From CAIQQQ01 sp040399685 (lineage in GTDB: Bacteria; Pseudomonadota; Alphaproteobacteria; Acetobacterales; Acetobacteraceae): DNA of 64,000 nucleotides. The number at the start of each line of letters is the position of its first letter. Position 1 is the first letter of the stretch. Of the stretch, positions 39,921 to 49,050 are shown one piece after another. Under the pieces are notes generated by a model. It did not search any database, was not told the DNA's origin, and saw only the letters and a program-made list of their open reading frames with translations. The stretch covers positions 1 through 64,000 of the forward strand of contig JBBART010000014.1 in NCBI GenBank assembly GCA_040399685.1, read 5' to 3'. Made by a program: the position numbers and the translations under genes.

Positions 39921-40792
39921 GCGCTAAAGAGACCAATCCCCGCCTCGGCCGTGGCCTCGCGGCTTTGCTGGGTGATGCGGGTGTGGGCGTTGGTGCGAAG
40001 AGCCCCACCACGGCCACGGGCGTGAAAATTATCCCGGTCGAGCATCTAGAGCCAAGTCCCTTCCAGCCGCGTGGTGCGATGGACCCCGCTGCACTGGCCG
40101 AGTTGGTTGATTCCATCAAGGCGCGGGGCATTCTGCAGCCCTTGTTGGCGCGGCCGCATCCCTCGGTGATCGGCCGGTTCCAGATCATCGCCGGTGAGCG
40201 TCGCTGGCGGGCCTCGCAAGAGGCCGGATTGCATGAAGTGCCGGTTCTGGTCCGTGACCTGAGTGATGCCGAGACGATGGCTGCGGCCCTGGTGGAAAAC
40301 CTGCAGCGGCAGGATTTGAACGCGATTGAGGAAGCCGAGGGCTACAAGCGGCTGTTTGACGAGTTCTCAATGACTCAGGAAGTGCTGGCGGAATCCGTGG
40401 GCAAGTCGCGCAGCCATGTGGCGAACACGATGCGCCTTCTCAACCTCCCAGCTTCCGTTCGCAACGAGGTCAAGAAGGGGGCACTCACCCCCGGGCACGC
40501 TCGTGCATTGCTGGCGCATCCAGAGCCGGAAAAAGCCGCTATGGCGGTTATTTCGCGCGGACTGAATGTCCGTCAAACCGAAGCTCTGGCGAGCCGCAAA
40601 GGCTTGAACGCACGTAGTGGCGGTGCTGCGAAGGCGCGGGATCCTGAAACCGAAGCGCTTGAGCGGGATCTGTCCCAGCGACTCGGCTTGAAGGTTGATA
40701 TCGCATTTGATGGTCGGGGCGGCACAATTCGTCTTGCTTATCGCTCGCTGGATCAACTGGACGGGATCGTGCGGCTTTTGAACGCGCATTAG
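39917..40792 (+). CDS. parB: Chromosome-partitioning protein ParB
   Basis: ParB/Spo0J (291 aa), a CTP-dependent clamp that loads at parS. The N-terminal domain has the linker RLGRGLAALLGD, which stimulates ParA, then FQPRGAMDPAALAELVDSIK and the CTP-binding GERRWRASQEAGL with ENLQRQDLNAIEEAEGYKRL. The helix-turn-helix region contains SMTQEVLAESVGKSRSHVANTMRLL. The C-terminal dimerisation domain ends the protein. It is the last gene of the mnmE-to-parB run. Confidence 0.95.
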   Translation: MSAKETNPRLGRGLAALLGDAGVGVGAKSPTTATGVKIIPVEHLEPSPFQPRGAMDPAALAELVDSIKARGILQPLLARPHPSVIGRFQIIAGERRWRASQEAGLHEVPVLVRDLSDAETMAAALVENLQRQDLNAIEEAEGYKRLFDEFSMTQEVLAESVGKSRSHVANTMRLLNLPASVRNEVKKGALTPGHARALLAHPEPEKAAMAVISRGLNVRQTEALASRKGLNARSGGAAKARDPETEALERDLSQRLGLKVDIAFDGRGGTIRLAYRSLDQLDGIVRLLNAH

Positions 40793-40953
40793 ATCTTTTG
40801 GGTAGGCGATCGTTGCAACATTAACTCAAAAACAAGAGGCTTTTTGAAATAAAAAATCGAGATTATTTTGTCACTTTTGCTATCCTCCGATAAGGGAATA
40901 AAAGTCATTGCTGTCGATGTTTCCTAGAAACTTTCAAATCAGGAAAATGCGCA

Positions 40954-41121
40954 ATGTCAAACCAATCCAAAAATGCCGCTGGAGCCCAGGGGCTTGTCAT
41001 GGAAAATCTTATTGGCCGGCTGTTGGCAAGCAGCATCGCTGGAATCCCAGTGATCTTGTTTGCTTGCGGTCTTGCGGCCATTGTGCTCGGCACCGTCGTG
41101 GCGTTGACGGTCGGCGTCTGA
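40954..41121 (+). CDS. Small single-span membrane protein (55 aa)
   Basis: An open frame starting MSNQSKNAAGAQ, with AGGA nine bases before the ATG. It has a polar N-terminus of about 15 residues, then MENLIGRLLASS and a hydrophobic stretch IPVILFACGLAAIVLGTVVA reaching almost to the end (LTVGV). This makes one C-terminal membrane helix with GxxxG-like small residues. The 160 bases between parB and this gene are AT-rich and could hold its promoter (TTGTCA at 40868, 17-base spacer, TAAGGG). No homologue is recognised. Frame quality and ribosome-binding site argue for a real gene. Confidence 0.6.
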   Translation: MSNQSKNAAGAQGLVMENLIGRLLASSIAGIPVILFACGLAAIVLGTVVALTVGV

Positions 41122-41197
41122 AGTCGCTTGGCGGTCTCATCCTTGCCCCTTTGCATTGGGTTCGAATGAGACCGCTTTGTCCGCGCCGGCTTTCTAC

Positions 41198-42253
41198 CTA
41201 GCTGGCCCAGCGTGGCATCAGCCTTTCGGCGTTGCCACGCTCGATCAGTTTCAGCGCCTCAGACGCGAAAATCTCCTGCAAACCACGCACCTGTTCTGGA
41301 GCTGTACGATACGGATAGTCCGTGCCGAACAGAATCTGCTGCGTCGCGACCAACTTGGTCAGGGACGCCATGGCGATCGGGTTCGATGCCTGCGCCGTAT
41401 CGTAATAGAAGCGCTGCAACTCGGCGAGAACGCCGGGGCCGGTGAACGCCTTGTATTCCGGATAGGCCACGATCTGCACCGTGAAGCGCTCTGTGAGCGA
41501 CGTGATCGTGCCGCCAGCGTGTGAGAAGATGAAGTTGACATCCTTCGCCTTCGCCGACGCCCCGGAAAAGATCAGGCTGGCGATGGTGCGTGTGGTGTCG
41601 GTGCCATATTCGATCACCACAGACGGCACGCCGGCCAGATTGACGCAGCAATCCTGATTGCTCGGGTGTGTATAGGCCACGGCCTTGCGGCGATTCAGTT
41701 CCGCCATCACGGGCGCGAAGGCAGGATCGCCAAGCCATTTATTGCCATAGCTCGTCATGAACGCCACGCCGTCTGCCTTCAGAACATCCATCGCGTAGGC
41801 GATTTCCATGAGCGTCTCATCAACATAAGGCATTGGCAACAGCGCGAAAAATCCAAACCGTCCGGGATGCGCGCGTGTCAGTGACTTTGCGTATTCGTTC
41901 GATTCCCGTGCCACGGCCGCAGCATCCGCGGCATTCAGGAAGCCCACAGCTGGCTGGGTGACCGAAAGGATCGACGTGGCAATCCCGCCGCGCTCCATTT
42001 CCGCCAACGAACGCTCAGGCGTCCAATTGTTCACCGGGGGACTGTCAATTTTCGCCTTCTTGAGGGCCGTGATCCACGTCGGCGCCGAGAGATGGTGATG
42101 CACGTCAATCCGGTGCGGTGCTGGCTGTGCCATGGCCGTGCTAGATATCGCCCCCAGTGTGGCCGTGCCGGCCAGGAAGCCGCGCCGGCTCAAGGTCGGA
42201 CCACAGCAGCGGCACGTTCCTATCAGACGCGAAAGCGGATGATTTTTTTCCAT
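41198..42253 (-). CDS. Tat-exported amidohydrolase-2 family metal hydrolase
   Basis: Amidohydrolase of the ACMSD/gamma-resorcylate decarboxylase-like (amidohydro_2) family, 351 aa. Residues 1-45 form a twin-arginine signal (LSRRGFLAGTATLGA…MAQ) preceded by an unusual cysteine cluster TCRCCGP. The metal-binding start of the barrel is RIDVHHHLSAP, later ligands are expected in IFSHAGG, and the final Asp is in LFGTDYPYR. ATG 42253 is preferred over the upstream start. Periplasmic location is unusual for the family, which is mostly cytoplasmic. Substrate unknown; decarboxylation or hydrolysis of an aromatic compound is possible. Confidence 0.85.
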   Translation of the reverse strand: MEKNHPLSRLIGTCRCCGPTLSRRGFLAGTATLGAISSTAMAQPAPHRIDVHHHLSAPTWITALKKAKIDSPPVNNWTPERSLAEMERGGIATSILSVTQPAVGFLNAADAAAVARESNEYAKSLTRAHPGRFGFFALLPMPYVDETLMEIAYAMDVLKADGVAFMTSYGNKWLGDPAFAPVMAELNRRKAVAYTHPSNQDCCVNLAGVPSVVIEYGTDTTRTIASLIFSGASAKAKDVNFIFSHAGGTITSLTERFTVQIVAYPEYKAFTGPGVLAELQRFYYDTAQASNPIAMASLTKLVATQQILFGTDYPYRTAPEQVRGLQEIFASEALKLIERGNAERLMPRWAS

Positions 42254-42403
42254 GGAGCCCCCAATGCTGCCGCTTAAATGCGGCTGTTTGTAGGAAGCCT
42301 GGGCATTGTCGCAATCGCGGTCAACACGCTTCACGCGCAGCGCCGCTTGCCCCGCCGAGACATCGCACTAGGATCTCTCGAATTGCCCTCTCGGAGATTA
42401 TCC

Positions 42404-43576
42404 ATGCCCGCCATCAACCGGATCGCTGCCAACGAAGCCGAACTCACCGAATGGCGCCGCGACCTGCATGCCCATCCGGAACTGGGCTTCGAGGAAGTGC
42501 GCACCAGCGACATCGTGGCGGCCAAACTGGAAAGTTGGGGGATCACCGTCACCCGCAAGATTGCTACCACGGGCCTGGTCGGCACGCTCAAGATGGGCAC
42601 TTCGAACCGCGCCATCGGCATTCGTGCCGATATGGACGCCCTGCCAATGACCGAGGCAAATGAGTTCGCCCATGTGAGCCAGCACGTCGGCCGTATGCAT
42701 GCCTGCGGGCATGATGGTCACACCACCATGTTACTGGGGGCTGCCAAATATCTGGCCGAGACCAAGAATTTCGACGGGACGGTCCACTTCATCTTCCAGC
42801 CTGCCGAAGAAGGCGGCGGTGGTGGACGCGTGATGGTGGAGGAGGGGCTGTTCGAACGCTTCCCATGCGACATGGTGTTCGGCCTGCACAACGATACCAC
42901 GCTGCCCGTTGGTACCATGACGGCTGTGGCCGGCAGCGTCTGCGCCGCGTCAGACCGGTTCTGGGTGCGCATCACCGGCCGTGGCGGCCACGCGGCCGGG
43001 CCGCATCGCAGCATCGATCCGGTGGTGATCGGCAGCCACATTGTGCTTGCCCTGCAATCCATCGTTGCCCGGCGCACCAATCCACTGGATTCCGCCGTCA
43101 TCTCCATCACCCAGTTCCACGCGGGCAGCGCCGGCAACGTTATCCCGGATGAGGCCTTGTTGAACGGCACTGTCCGTACGCTGAAGGCGCATGTGCAGGA
43201 TGAGGTGGAGCCGCTGATGCGCCAGATCATTGAGGCCACGGCCTTGGCTCATGGGGCAACAGCCACGCTTGAATACACCCGCGGCTATCCGCCGGTCGTC
43301 AACGCCGCGGACGCCACTGAGCGTGCAGCACTTGCGGCTGGCAAAGTCGTCGGCGCCGAGCATGTCATCCGCGAGCGGCTGCCGGGCATGGGCGGGGAGG
43401 ATTTCAGCTTCATGGCGCTCAAGGTGCCGGGCTGCTTCGTCCGCGTCGGACAGGCGCGCGGCGAGCGTGGCAGCGTGTCGGTGCATAATCCGAAATATGA
43501 TTTCAACGACGAAATCCTTCCGCTCGGCGCTTCGCTGTGGGCCACGCTGGTGGAGCAGGAGCTTCCCCGCGAGTGA
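42404..43576 (+). CDS. M20 family amidohydrolase (hippurate hydrolase-like)
   Basis: Metal-dependent M20D peptidase/amidohydrolase (390 aa). Conserved blocks are LHAHPELGFEE, GIRADMDALPM, MHACGHDGHTTMLLGAA, FIFQPAEEGGGG with the catalytic Glu, and LPGMGGEDFSFM. The lid/dimerisation domain contains TGRGGHAAGPHRSIDP. It probably removes acyl groups from N-acyl amino acids. ATG 42404 has GGAG eight bases upstream. The stop overlaps the MarC gene start (GTGA). Confidence 0.92.
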   Translation: MPAINRIAANEAELTEWRRDLHAHPELGFEEVRTSDIVAAKLESWGITVTRKIATTGLVGTLKMGTSNRAIGIRADMDALPMTEANEFAHVSQHVGRMHACGHDGHTTMLLGAAKYLAETKNFDGTVHFIFQPAEEGGGGGRVMVEEGLFERFPCDMVFGLHNDTTLPVGTMTAVAGSVCAASDRFWVRITGRGGHAAGPHRSIDPVVIGSHIVLALQSIVARRTNPLDSAVISITQFHAGSAGNVIPDEALLNGTVRTLKAHVQDEVEPLMRQIIEATALAHGATATLEYTRGYPPVVNAADATERAALAAGKVVGAEHVIRERLPGMGGEDFSFMALKVPGCFVRVGQARGERGSVSVHNPKYDFNDEILPLGASLWATLVEQELPRE

Positions 43577-44235
43577 ACGCACTCGCAACCTTTCTGCTGG
43601 CGTTCCCGGCGCTGTTTTCCATCGTCAACCCGCCGGCCGCAGCCTTCATCTTCAATGAGGTGACCAACGAGCTGTCGCATGCAGACCGCATGCGACTGTC
43701 CGGCAAGGTGGCTGTCTATTCGCTGTCAGTGATGCTGGTGTCGCTTTGGGGCGGCGCCTATGTGCTGAACTTCTTCGGCATTTCCCTGAGTGCGTTGCGG
43801 ATCGCCGGTGGGGCGGTGGTGGCGCTGCGGGCATATGATCTGTTGATGGCGCCGGAACGCCAAGAGGCGCGTAAAGCTGAGCAGGCAGGGCTGGGATCAG
43901 ACGAGATGGACAGCATGGCGTTCTTCCCGCTCACCATGCCGTTCACCACAGGGCCGGGCACAATCGCTGTGGCCGTGGCGTTGGGGGCAGAGCGTCCTGC
44001 AAGCGGCGGCGACCTGTTCGGCTTTTTTCTCGGCATGTCGGCCGCCGCCGCCGCTGTGGCTCTTTTGGTTTGGTTGTCTTACCGCTCGGCCGACTGGGTT
44101 GCGGCGAAAATCGGCCAGGCTGCGCGGCGAACCGTGTCGCGGATGTCAGCGTTTCTACTGCTGTGCATTGGCGTACAGATTCTCATTAACGGCCTCGAAG
44201 GCGAGATCTCGCGGTTTATTTCGACTTCGTACTAA
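43573..44235 (+). CDS. MarC family integral membrane protein
   Basis: A 220-aa protein with six predicted membrane segments and the MarC pattern: FSIVNPPAAAFIFNE near the N-terminus, then LRIAGGAVVALRAYDLL, and FFPLTMPFTTGPGTIAVAV in the middle. Members were once linked to multiple antibiotic resistance, a role since questioned, and the transported substrate is unknown. The GTG start overlaps the M20 stop. A very strong terminator follows. Confidence 0.9.
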   Translation: MNALATFLLAFPALFSIVNPPAAAFIFNEVTNELSHADRMRLSGKVAVYSLSVMLVSLWGGAYVLNFFGISLSALRIAGGAVVALRAYDLLMAPERQEARKAEQAGLGSDEMDSMAFFPLTMPFTTGPGTIAVAVALGAERPASGGDLFGFFLGMSAAAAAVALLVWLSYRSADWVAAKIGQAARRTVSRMSAFLLLCIGVQILINGLEGEISRFISTSY

Positions 44236-44250
44236 ATCGGATTCAAATTG

Positions 44251-44281
44251 AAAAGGAGCCACCCACTGGGTGGCTCCTTTT
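44251..44281. terminator. Strong bidirectional terminator between marC-like gene and acs
   Basis: AAAAGGAGCCACCCA (44251-44265) and its exact complement (44267-44281) are separated by one base. This gives a long GC stem with A tract and T tract on both sides, a textbook two-way intrinsic terminator between convergent genes. Confidence 0.95.
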
Positions 44282-44293
44282 CTCCGCCCCGCC

Positions 44294-46225
44294 TTAACCC
44301 ACGCGGTTCTCGATCAGTTCGCCCACCACGCCCGGATCGGCGAGCGTCGAGGTATCCCCCAGCCCGTCCGTCTCATTGGCCGCGATCTTGCGCAAGATGC
44401 GCCGCATGATCTTGCCCGAGCGGGTTTTCGGCAGGCCTGGCGCCCACTGGATGGCGTCTGGCGAGGCGATCGGGCCGATCTCCTTGCGAACCCAGGCGAT
44501 CAGTTCCTTGCGGAGTGCCTCGGATGGCTCCACGCCAGTCCTGAGCGTCACGTAGGCATAGATGCCCTGGCCTTTGATGTCGTGCGGGAAGCCAACCACG
44601 GCCGCCTCAGACACATCCTTATGCGCCACCAGGGCCGACTCAACCTCGGCGGTGCCCATGCGGTGACCCGACACGTTGATCACGTCATCCACGCGGCCGG
44701 TGATCCAGTAATAACCGTCCTCGTCGCGGCGTGCGCCGTCACCTGTGAAATACAGGCCTGGGAAGGTGGAGAAGTAGGTCTGCACAAATCGTTCATGGTC
44801 GCCAAAGATCGTGCGCATAATTCCGGGCCATGGGGCCTTGATGCACAACATGCCGTCAGCGGCGCCAGCCAGTTCGTGTCCTTCCTGATCCACCAGAATT
44901 GGCAGCACGCCCGGCAGAGGCAGGGTGGCGGAGCCGGGTTTGAGGGCGATGGCGCCGGGCATCGGAGCAATCATCAGGCCGCCGGTTTCGGTCTGCCACC
45001 ACGTGTCCACGATCGGGCACCGGCTGTCGCCGACCACCTTGTAATACCACAGCCACGCTTCCGGATTGATGGGCTCGCCAACGCTGCCGAGAATACGCAG
45101 CGATTTGCGAGACGTGGCTTTCACCGGCGCATCGCCGTCACGCATCAGGGCGCGGATGGCGGTGGGGGCGGTGTAGAAGATGTTGACTTGATGCTTGTCC
45201 ACCACCTGCCAGAAACGGCTGGCGTCCGGATAACTCGGAACACCTTCGAACATCAGCGTGGTGGCGCCGTTGGCGAGCGGCCCATAGACGATGTAGCTGT
45301 GGCCGGTCACCCAGCCCACATCGGCGGTGCACCAGTAAATTTCGCCTTCCTGATAGTCGAACACCTTCTCGTGCGTGTAGCTTGCCCATACCAGATAGCC
45401 TGCGGTGGTGTGCAGCGCGCCCTTGGGTTTGCCGGTGCTGCCGGAGGTATAGAGGATGAACAGCGGATCTTCGGCGTTCATTTCTTCCGGCGCACATTCT
45501 GCCGACGCACCGGCCACCAATGTTGTGTAATCGAGGTCGCGGCCTTCCTGCATGGCCACGTTGCCACCGGTCACGCGCACCACAACAACGCTGGCCACAT
45601 CCGGACACTGCTTCAGGGCGGCATCGGCATTGGCCTTCAACGGCACGGTGCGGCCACCACGGCGGCCTTCATCGGCGGTGATCAGCACGCGCACGCCGGC
45701 ATCCTGGATGCGCTGGGCGAGGCTCTCGGGGGAGAAGCCGGCAAACACGATGGTGTGGACAGCGCCAATCCGCGCGCAGGCGAGCATCGCCACGGCGGCT
45801 TCCACCACCATCGGCAGATACAGGCACACCCGGTCGCCTTTTTTGACGCCGAGATCACGCAGCACGTTGGCAAGTTTGCAAACCTGCGCGTGAAGTTCGC
45901 GATAGGTAACCTTCAGCGAGGACTCGGGGTTGTCGCCTTCCCAGATGATCGCCACCTGATCGCCGCGTGTCGCCAAATGCCGGTCCAGGCAGGAGACAGA
46001 GGCGTTGAGCGTGCCGTCCTCGAACCACTTGATCCGCACGTCACCCGTGAAGTCGCCCGACACAATCTTGGTCGGCGGCTTCATCCATGCAATTCGCTTG
46101 CACTCTTCGGCCCAAAATGTGGTGGGGTCAGCGGCAGCGCGGGCCACCAGATCGTCGTACTGGGCCTTGTTCACATGCGTATGGGCCGCGATCTCTGGCC
46201 GGACTGGAAAAATTGTGTCTGACAT
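44294..46225 (-). CDS. acs: Acetyl-CoA synthetase
   Basis: AMP-forming acetate-CoA ligase (643 aa from ATG 46225; E. coli 652). The phosphate loop YTSGSTGKPKG, acetate-pocket region DVGWVTGHSY, TWWQTETGG, FTGDGARRDEDGYYWITGR and the C-terminal TRSGKIMRRILRKI are all present. The final lysine is the site inactivated by acetylation in the family. It activates free acetate to acetyl-CoA. An ATG five codons upstream is an alternative start. Transcribed alone or with the ABC binding-protein gene 36 bases upstream. Confidence 0.97.
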   Translation of the reverse strand: MSDTIFPVRPEIAAHTHVNKAQYDDLVARAAADPTTFWAEECKRIAWMKPPTKIVSGDFTGDVRIKWFEDGTLNASVSCLDRHLATRGDQVAIIWEGDNPESSLKVTYRELHAQVCKLANVLRDLGVKKGDRVCLYLPMVVEAAVAMLACARIGAVHTIVFAGFSPESLAQRIQDAGVRVLITADEGRRGGRTVPLKANADAALKQCPDVASVVVVRVTGGNVAMQEGRDLDYTTLVAGASAECAPEEMNAEDPLFILYTSGSTGKPKGALHTTAGYLVWASYTHEKVFDYQEGEIYWCTADVGWVTGHSYIVYGPLANGATTLMFEGVPSYPDASRFWQVVDKHQVNIFYTAPTAIRALMRDGDAPVKATSRKSLRILGSVGEPINPEAWLWYYKVVGDSRCPIVDTWWQTETGGLMIAPMPGAIALKPGSATLPLPGVLPILVDQEGHELAGAADGMLCIKAPWPGIMRTIFGDHERFVQTYFSTFPGLYFTGDGARRDEDGYYWITGRVDDVINVSGHRMGTAEVESALVAHKDVSEAAVVGFPHDIKGQGIYAYVTLRTGVEPSEALRKELIAWVRKEIGPIASPDAIQWAPGLPKTRSGKIMRRILRKIAANETDGLGDTSTLADPGVVGELIENRVG

Positions 46226-46260
46226 CAGTATGCATCCCATGTTTCAAAAAATGACGTCGT

Positions 46261-47490
46261 TCAGGCCTTGATGAACGGGCAGCCGCCTTCGGACAGCGGT
46301 CGGAAGGCTTGCTCTGCGGGTGTGGTGGCGATGAGTTTCATCAAATCCCATTCGCTGGTGCTCTCAGACGGCTTCTTCACCTGAAACAGATGCACGTCGT
46401 GCAAATGCCGGCCGTCTTCGCGAATACGGCCGGCGCCGAACACGTCGTCATCGGTGGGCATGCGCTTCATGCGCTCCACCACGGCACGGCCGTCGGCCTT
46501 GGCCGCCACAATCCCCATATCGGCTACGGCCTTGAGGTAATGCAGCGTGGCGCCGTAGCAGCCGGCCTGCGTCATGTTCGGGGAGATCTTGGGGGTTTTT
46601 GGCTTGATGCGCGCGTTGAATGCGCGGGTGCGGTCGTTGAAATCCCAATAATAGCCAGACGAGGTCAAAATCCCCTGCGCCACGTCCAGCCCGGTGCCAT
46701 GCACGGCGGTGGACTGGAACTGCAAGGCCGCCACCTTCATCGTGTCCAGCAGGCCGAATTCACGCGCTTGCTTGATGCAGTTCACGGTATCGCCACCCGC
46801 GTTGCACAGGGCCAGCACCTTCGCGCCGCTGCTTTGGGCGCGCAGCAGCATCGATGAGAACTCGTTTGTTTCCGGGAACGGATACGCCACGCGGCCGAGA
46901 ACCTTGCCGCCGCCGGCATCGATAACCTTGGTCGCGTCCCGCTCCAGGCTTTGGCCAAACACGTAGTCGGCGACAACCATGAAATAGGTTGTCTCGCCGG
47001 CGCGCATCAGGCTGCCGATGGTGGATTTGGTCTGGCTGGCGGTGTCATACGTCCAATGCACCAGATTGGGGCTGCATTGTGCGCCGGTAAGGTCGGACGT
47101 GCCGCCGCCGGAATTGAGATAAACCTTGTTGCGCTCTCGCACGACGGTGTTGACAGCCAGCGCCACGGAACTGGTGGGCACGTCCAGCACCGCGTCCACG
47201 CCGTCCTGGTCCAGCCAGCGGCGTGCGATGGCGGCCCCCACATCCGGCTTGTTCTGGTGGTCGGCGAAGATGATCTCCACATCCAGGCCATGCGCGGACA
47301 CACCGAAATCCTCCAGCGCCTGGCGGGCGCAGATCACGCCGGTCATGCCGGTGTCGTCACGATAGGGGCCAGACATGTCGCTCAGCAGGCCAATGCGCAG
47401 GATCGGCTTGGCAGCGCCCTGGGCGCGGGCTCGCGTGGCGAGTGCGGTGGTGGCCGTTGCTGCGAGCAATGCACGACGTGTCAGTTGCAT
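46261..47490 (-). CDS. ABC transporter substrate-binding protein, branched-chain amino acid type
   Basis: Periplasmic binding protein of the Leu/Ile/Val (Peripla_BP_6) family, 409 aa from ATG 47490. It has a twin-arginine-type signal (MQLTRRALLAATATTALATR, cleavage after ARA). The mature part begins ILRIGLLSDMSGPYRDDTG and contains EIIFADHQNKPDVGAAIARRW, family hallmarks. Upstream starts at 47541 and 47661 exist but would precede the signal peptide. No permease or ATPase genes are adjacent, so it is an orphan. It lies just before acs on the same strand. Ligand unknown. Confidence 0.88.
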   Translation of the reverse strand: MQLTRRALLAATATTALATRARAQGAAKPILRIGLLSDMSGPYRDDTGMTGVICARQALEDFGVSAHGLDVEIIFADHQNKPDVGAAIARRWLDQDGVDAVLDVPTSSVALAVNTVVRERNKVYLNSGGGTSDLTGAQCSPNLVHWTYDTASQTKSTIGSLMRAGETTYFMVVADYVFGQSLERDATKVIDAGGGKVLGRVAYPFPETNEFSSMLLRAQSSGAKVLALCNAGGDTVNCIKQAREFGLLDTMKVAALQFQSTAVHGTGLDVAQGILTSSGYYWDFNDRTRAFNARIKPKTPKISPNMTQAGCYGATLHYLKAVADMGIVAAKADGRAVVERMKRMPTDDDVFGAGRIREDGRHLHDVHLFQVKKPSESTSEWDLMKLIATTPAEQAFRPLSEGGCPFIKA

Positions 47491-47644
47491 CTGGCGTTTC
47501 CCCTGGGCGGGTGCTTTCGGCACCTCGTTCGTCTCATTCATAGACCGTCTTTGCGATTGCGTCAGTAGGAGCCGCATAAATGATGCGCATGTGGCGGCTA
47601 CGCTACTTTCGGCGCAATGACATTGCGCCAGATCAAATCCCCGC

Positions 47645-48064
47645 TCAGGCTGGAAGCCCACCGAGATTGCATAGATAGGCCCATTGTTCCGCTGTGATGG
47701 GTGCGACGGACAGGCGCGACAACCGCACCAGCGACAGGTCGGCCATGGCCGGGTCGGCCTTGATGGCGGCGAGGGTCACGGGGTGGGGCAATGGCTGCAC
47801 CGCCTTCATGTCCACGGCCACCCAAGGTTGGCCGGGTTCGGCTGAAGGATCTGGATAGGCCTCGCGCACCACCTCCACCACACCGACGATCTCCTTGCCG
47901 ATATTTGAGTGGTAAAAGAACGCCCGGTCGCCCAGTCGCATGGCAGACAGGTTCAATTTGGCGGAGTGGTTACGCACGCCGGTCCATGGCTCGACGTCGT
48001 TTTCCACCTGTTGAGACCAACTGAACGCGTCTGGCTCCGACTTCACAAGCCAATAGGCGGTCAT
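47645..48064 (-). CDS. EVE domain protein
   Basis: A 139-aa protein consisting of one EVE domain (PUA-like fold), like thymocyte nuclear protein 1. It opens AYWLVKSEPDAFSW, followed by WTGVRNHSAKLNL, GDRAFFYHSNIGKEIVGVVEV and PWVAVDMKAV. The fold is thought to bind modified nucleobases, and free-standing bacterial versions have no settled role. It lies alone on the minus strand, divergent from ccmC with 75 bases between. Confidence 0.93.
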   Translation of the reverse strand: MTAYWLVKSEPDAFSWSQQVENDVEPWTGVRNHSAKLNLSAMRLGDRAFFYHSNIGKEIVGVVEVVREAYPDPSAEPGQPWVAVDMKAVQPLPHPVTLAAIKADPAMADLSLVRLSRLSVAPITAEQWAYLCNLGGLPA

Positions 48065-48139
48065 GGGATGTCCTTATGTCATTACCTCATAGGATAAGGG
48101 ATCAGGACGCAGCTTCAAAGATCGGGATGGTGGGCCTAT

Positions 48140-48916
48140 ATGGGCATCGTGAACATCGCACCGGCACCATCGACGGCAGGGCGCAGCCTGCACCGCTTCG
48201 CCAACCCAGGTCGCTTTCTGCGGCTATCGGGGCGAATCCTGCCATACGTGGCGATCATCGGCCTCGTGGTGACCCTCGCGGGGCTGTATTGGGGCCTCGC
48301 CCTTTCGCCGGCTGACTGGCAGCAGGGCGATGCGGTGCGCATCATGTATGTGCATGTGCCTGCCGCGTGGCTGGCATCGTTCGGCTATGCCATGCTCGCG
48401 GCCTGCTCCATTGCATCCCTGGTCTGGCGGCATCCGCTGGCTGATCTGGCGGCCGCTGAAATCGGCCCGGTGGGCGCGGCCTTCACCGCGTTGTGCCTCG
48501 CCACCGGCAGCCTGTGGGGCAAGCCGATGTGGGGCGCGTGGTGGGTGTGGGATGCGCGGATGACCTCCGTGCTGGTGCTGTTCTTTCTGTATTGCGGCCA
48601 TGTGGCGCTGGTGCGCGCGTTTGATGACCAGCAGCGCGGCTATCGGGCCGGGGCCATTCTGGCGTTGGTGGGCGTGGTGAATTTGCCGATTATCAAGTTC
48701 TCGGTGAACTGGTGGAACACGTTGCACCAACCGGCCAGCATCACGTTGTCAGGTGCACCCAGCATGGCGCCGGCGATGCTGTGGCCGCTGTTGCTGTGCG
48801 CCGTGGGCGGCATGTTCGGTTTTGCCGCCATTGTGACCGCCCGCACGCGGGCCGCCGTTATGGAACGCCGCATCCGCGCGCTGACCCTGGCACAGATCAG
48901 GGGTGCCGAGGCATGA
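48140..48916 (+). CDS. ccmC: Heme ABC exporter subunit CcmC
   Basis: Inner-membrane heme-handling protein (258 aa) with six membrane segments. The tryptophan-rich heme motif WGAWWVWDARMTS lies between flanking conserved histidines (YVHVPAAW and the His in NTLHQPAS). It delivers heme to CcmE in system I cytochrome c maturation. It starts the cluster; ccmA and ccmB, which encode the ATPase and partner, are not in the window. ATGA overlap with ccmD. Confidence 0.96.
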   Translation: MGIVNIAPAPSTAGRSLHRFANPGRFLRLSGRILPYVAIIGLVVTLAGLYWGLALSPADWQQGDAVRIMYVHVPAAWLASFGYAMLAACSIASLVWRHPLADLAAAEIGPVGAAFTALCLATGSLWGKPMWGAWWVWDARMTSVLVLFFLYCGHVALVRAFDDQQRGYRAGAILALVGVVNLPIIKFSVNWWNTLHQPASITLSGAPSMAPAMLWPLLLCAVGGMFGFAAIVTARTRAAVMERRIRALTLAQIRGAEA

Positions 48917-49050
48917 CGCATCTGCTCTACATCGTCGCATCCTATGGCCTGACGATTGTCGTTGTCGGCTGGCTGGCGGTTGGAAGCTTTCTGCGCACCC
49001 GTCGCGCCCGTGAACGCTTGGCCAAGATCGACCCCAGAGGCAATCGATGA
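48913..49050 (+). CDS. ccmD: Heme exporter protein CcmD
   Basis: A 45-aa single-span membrane protein (MTHLLYIVASYGLTIVVVG, then a basic tail FLRTRRARERLAKI). It is positioned exactly where CcmD is expected, overlapping ccmC and ccmE by four bases each. CcmD helps release heme-loaded CcmE from CcmABC. Confidence 0.9.
   Translation: MTHLLYIVASYGLTIVVVGWLAVGSFLRTRRARERLAKIDPRGNR

Noticed and set aside
40826..40847. TCAAAAA…TTTTTGA hairpin after parB as terminator
   Set aside because: Seven A/T pairs only; stability is too low for confidence although the T run is suggestive.
44270..46222. 650-codon plus-strand frame opposite acs
   Set aside because: Composition is that of an antisense shadow and acs is unambiguous on the other strand.
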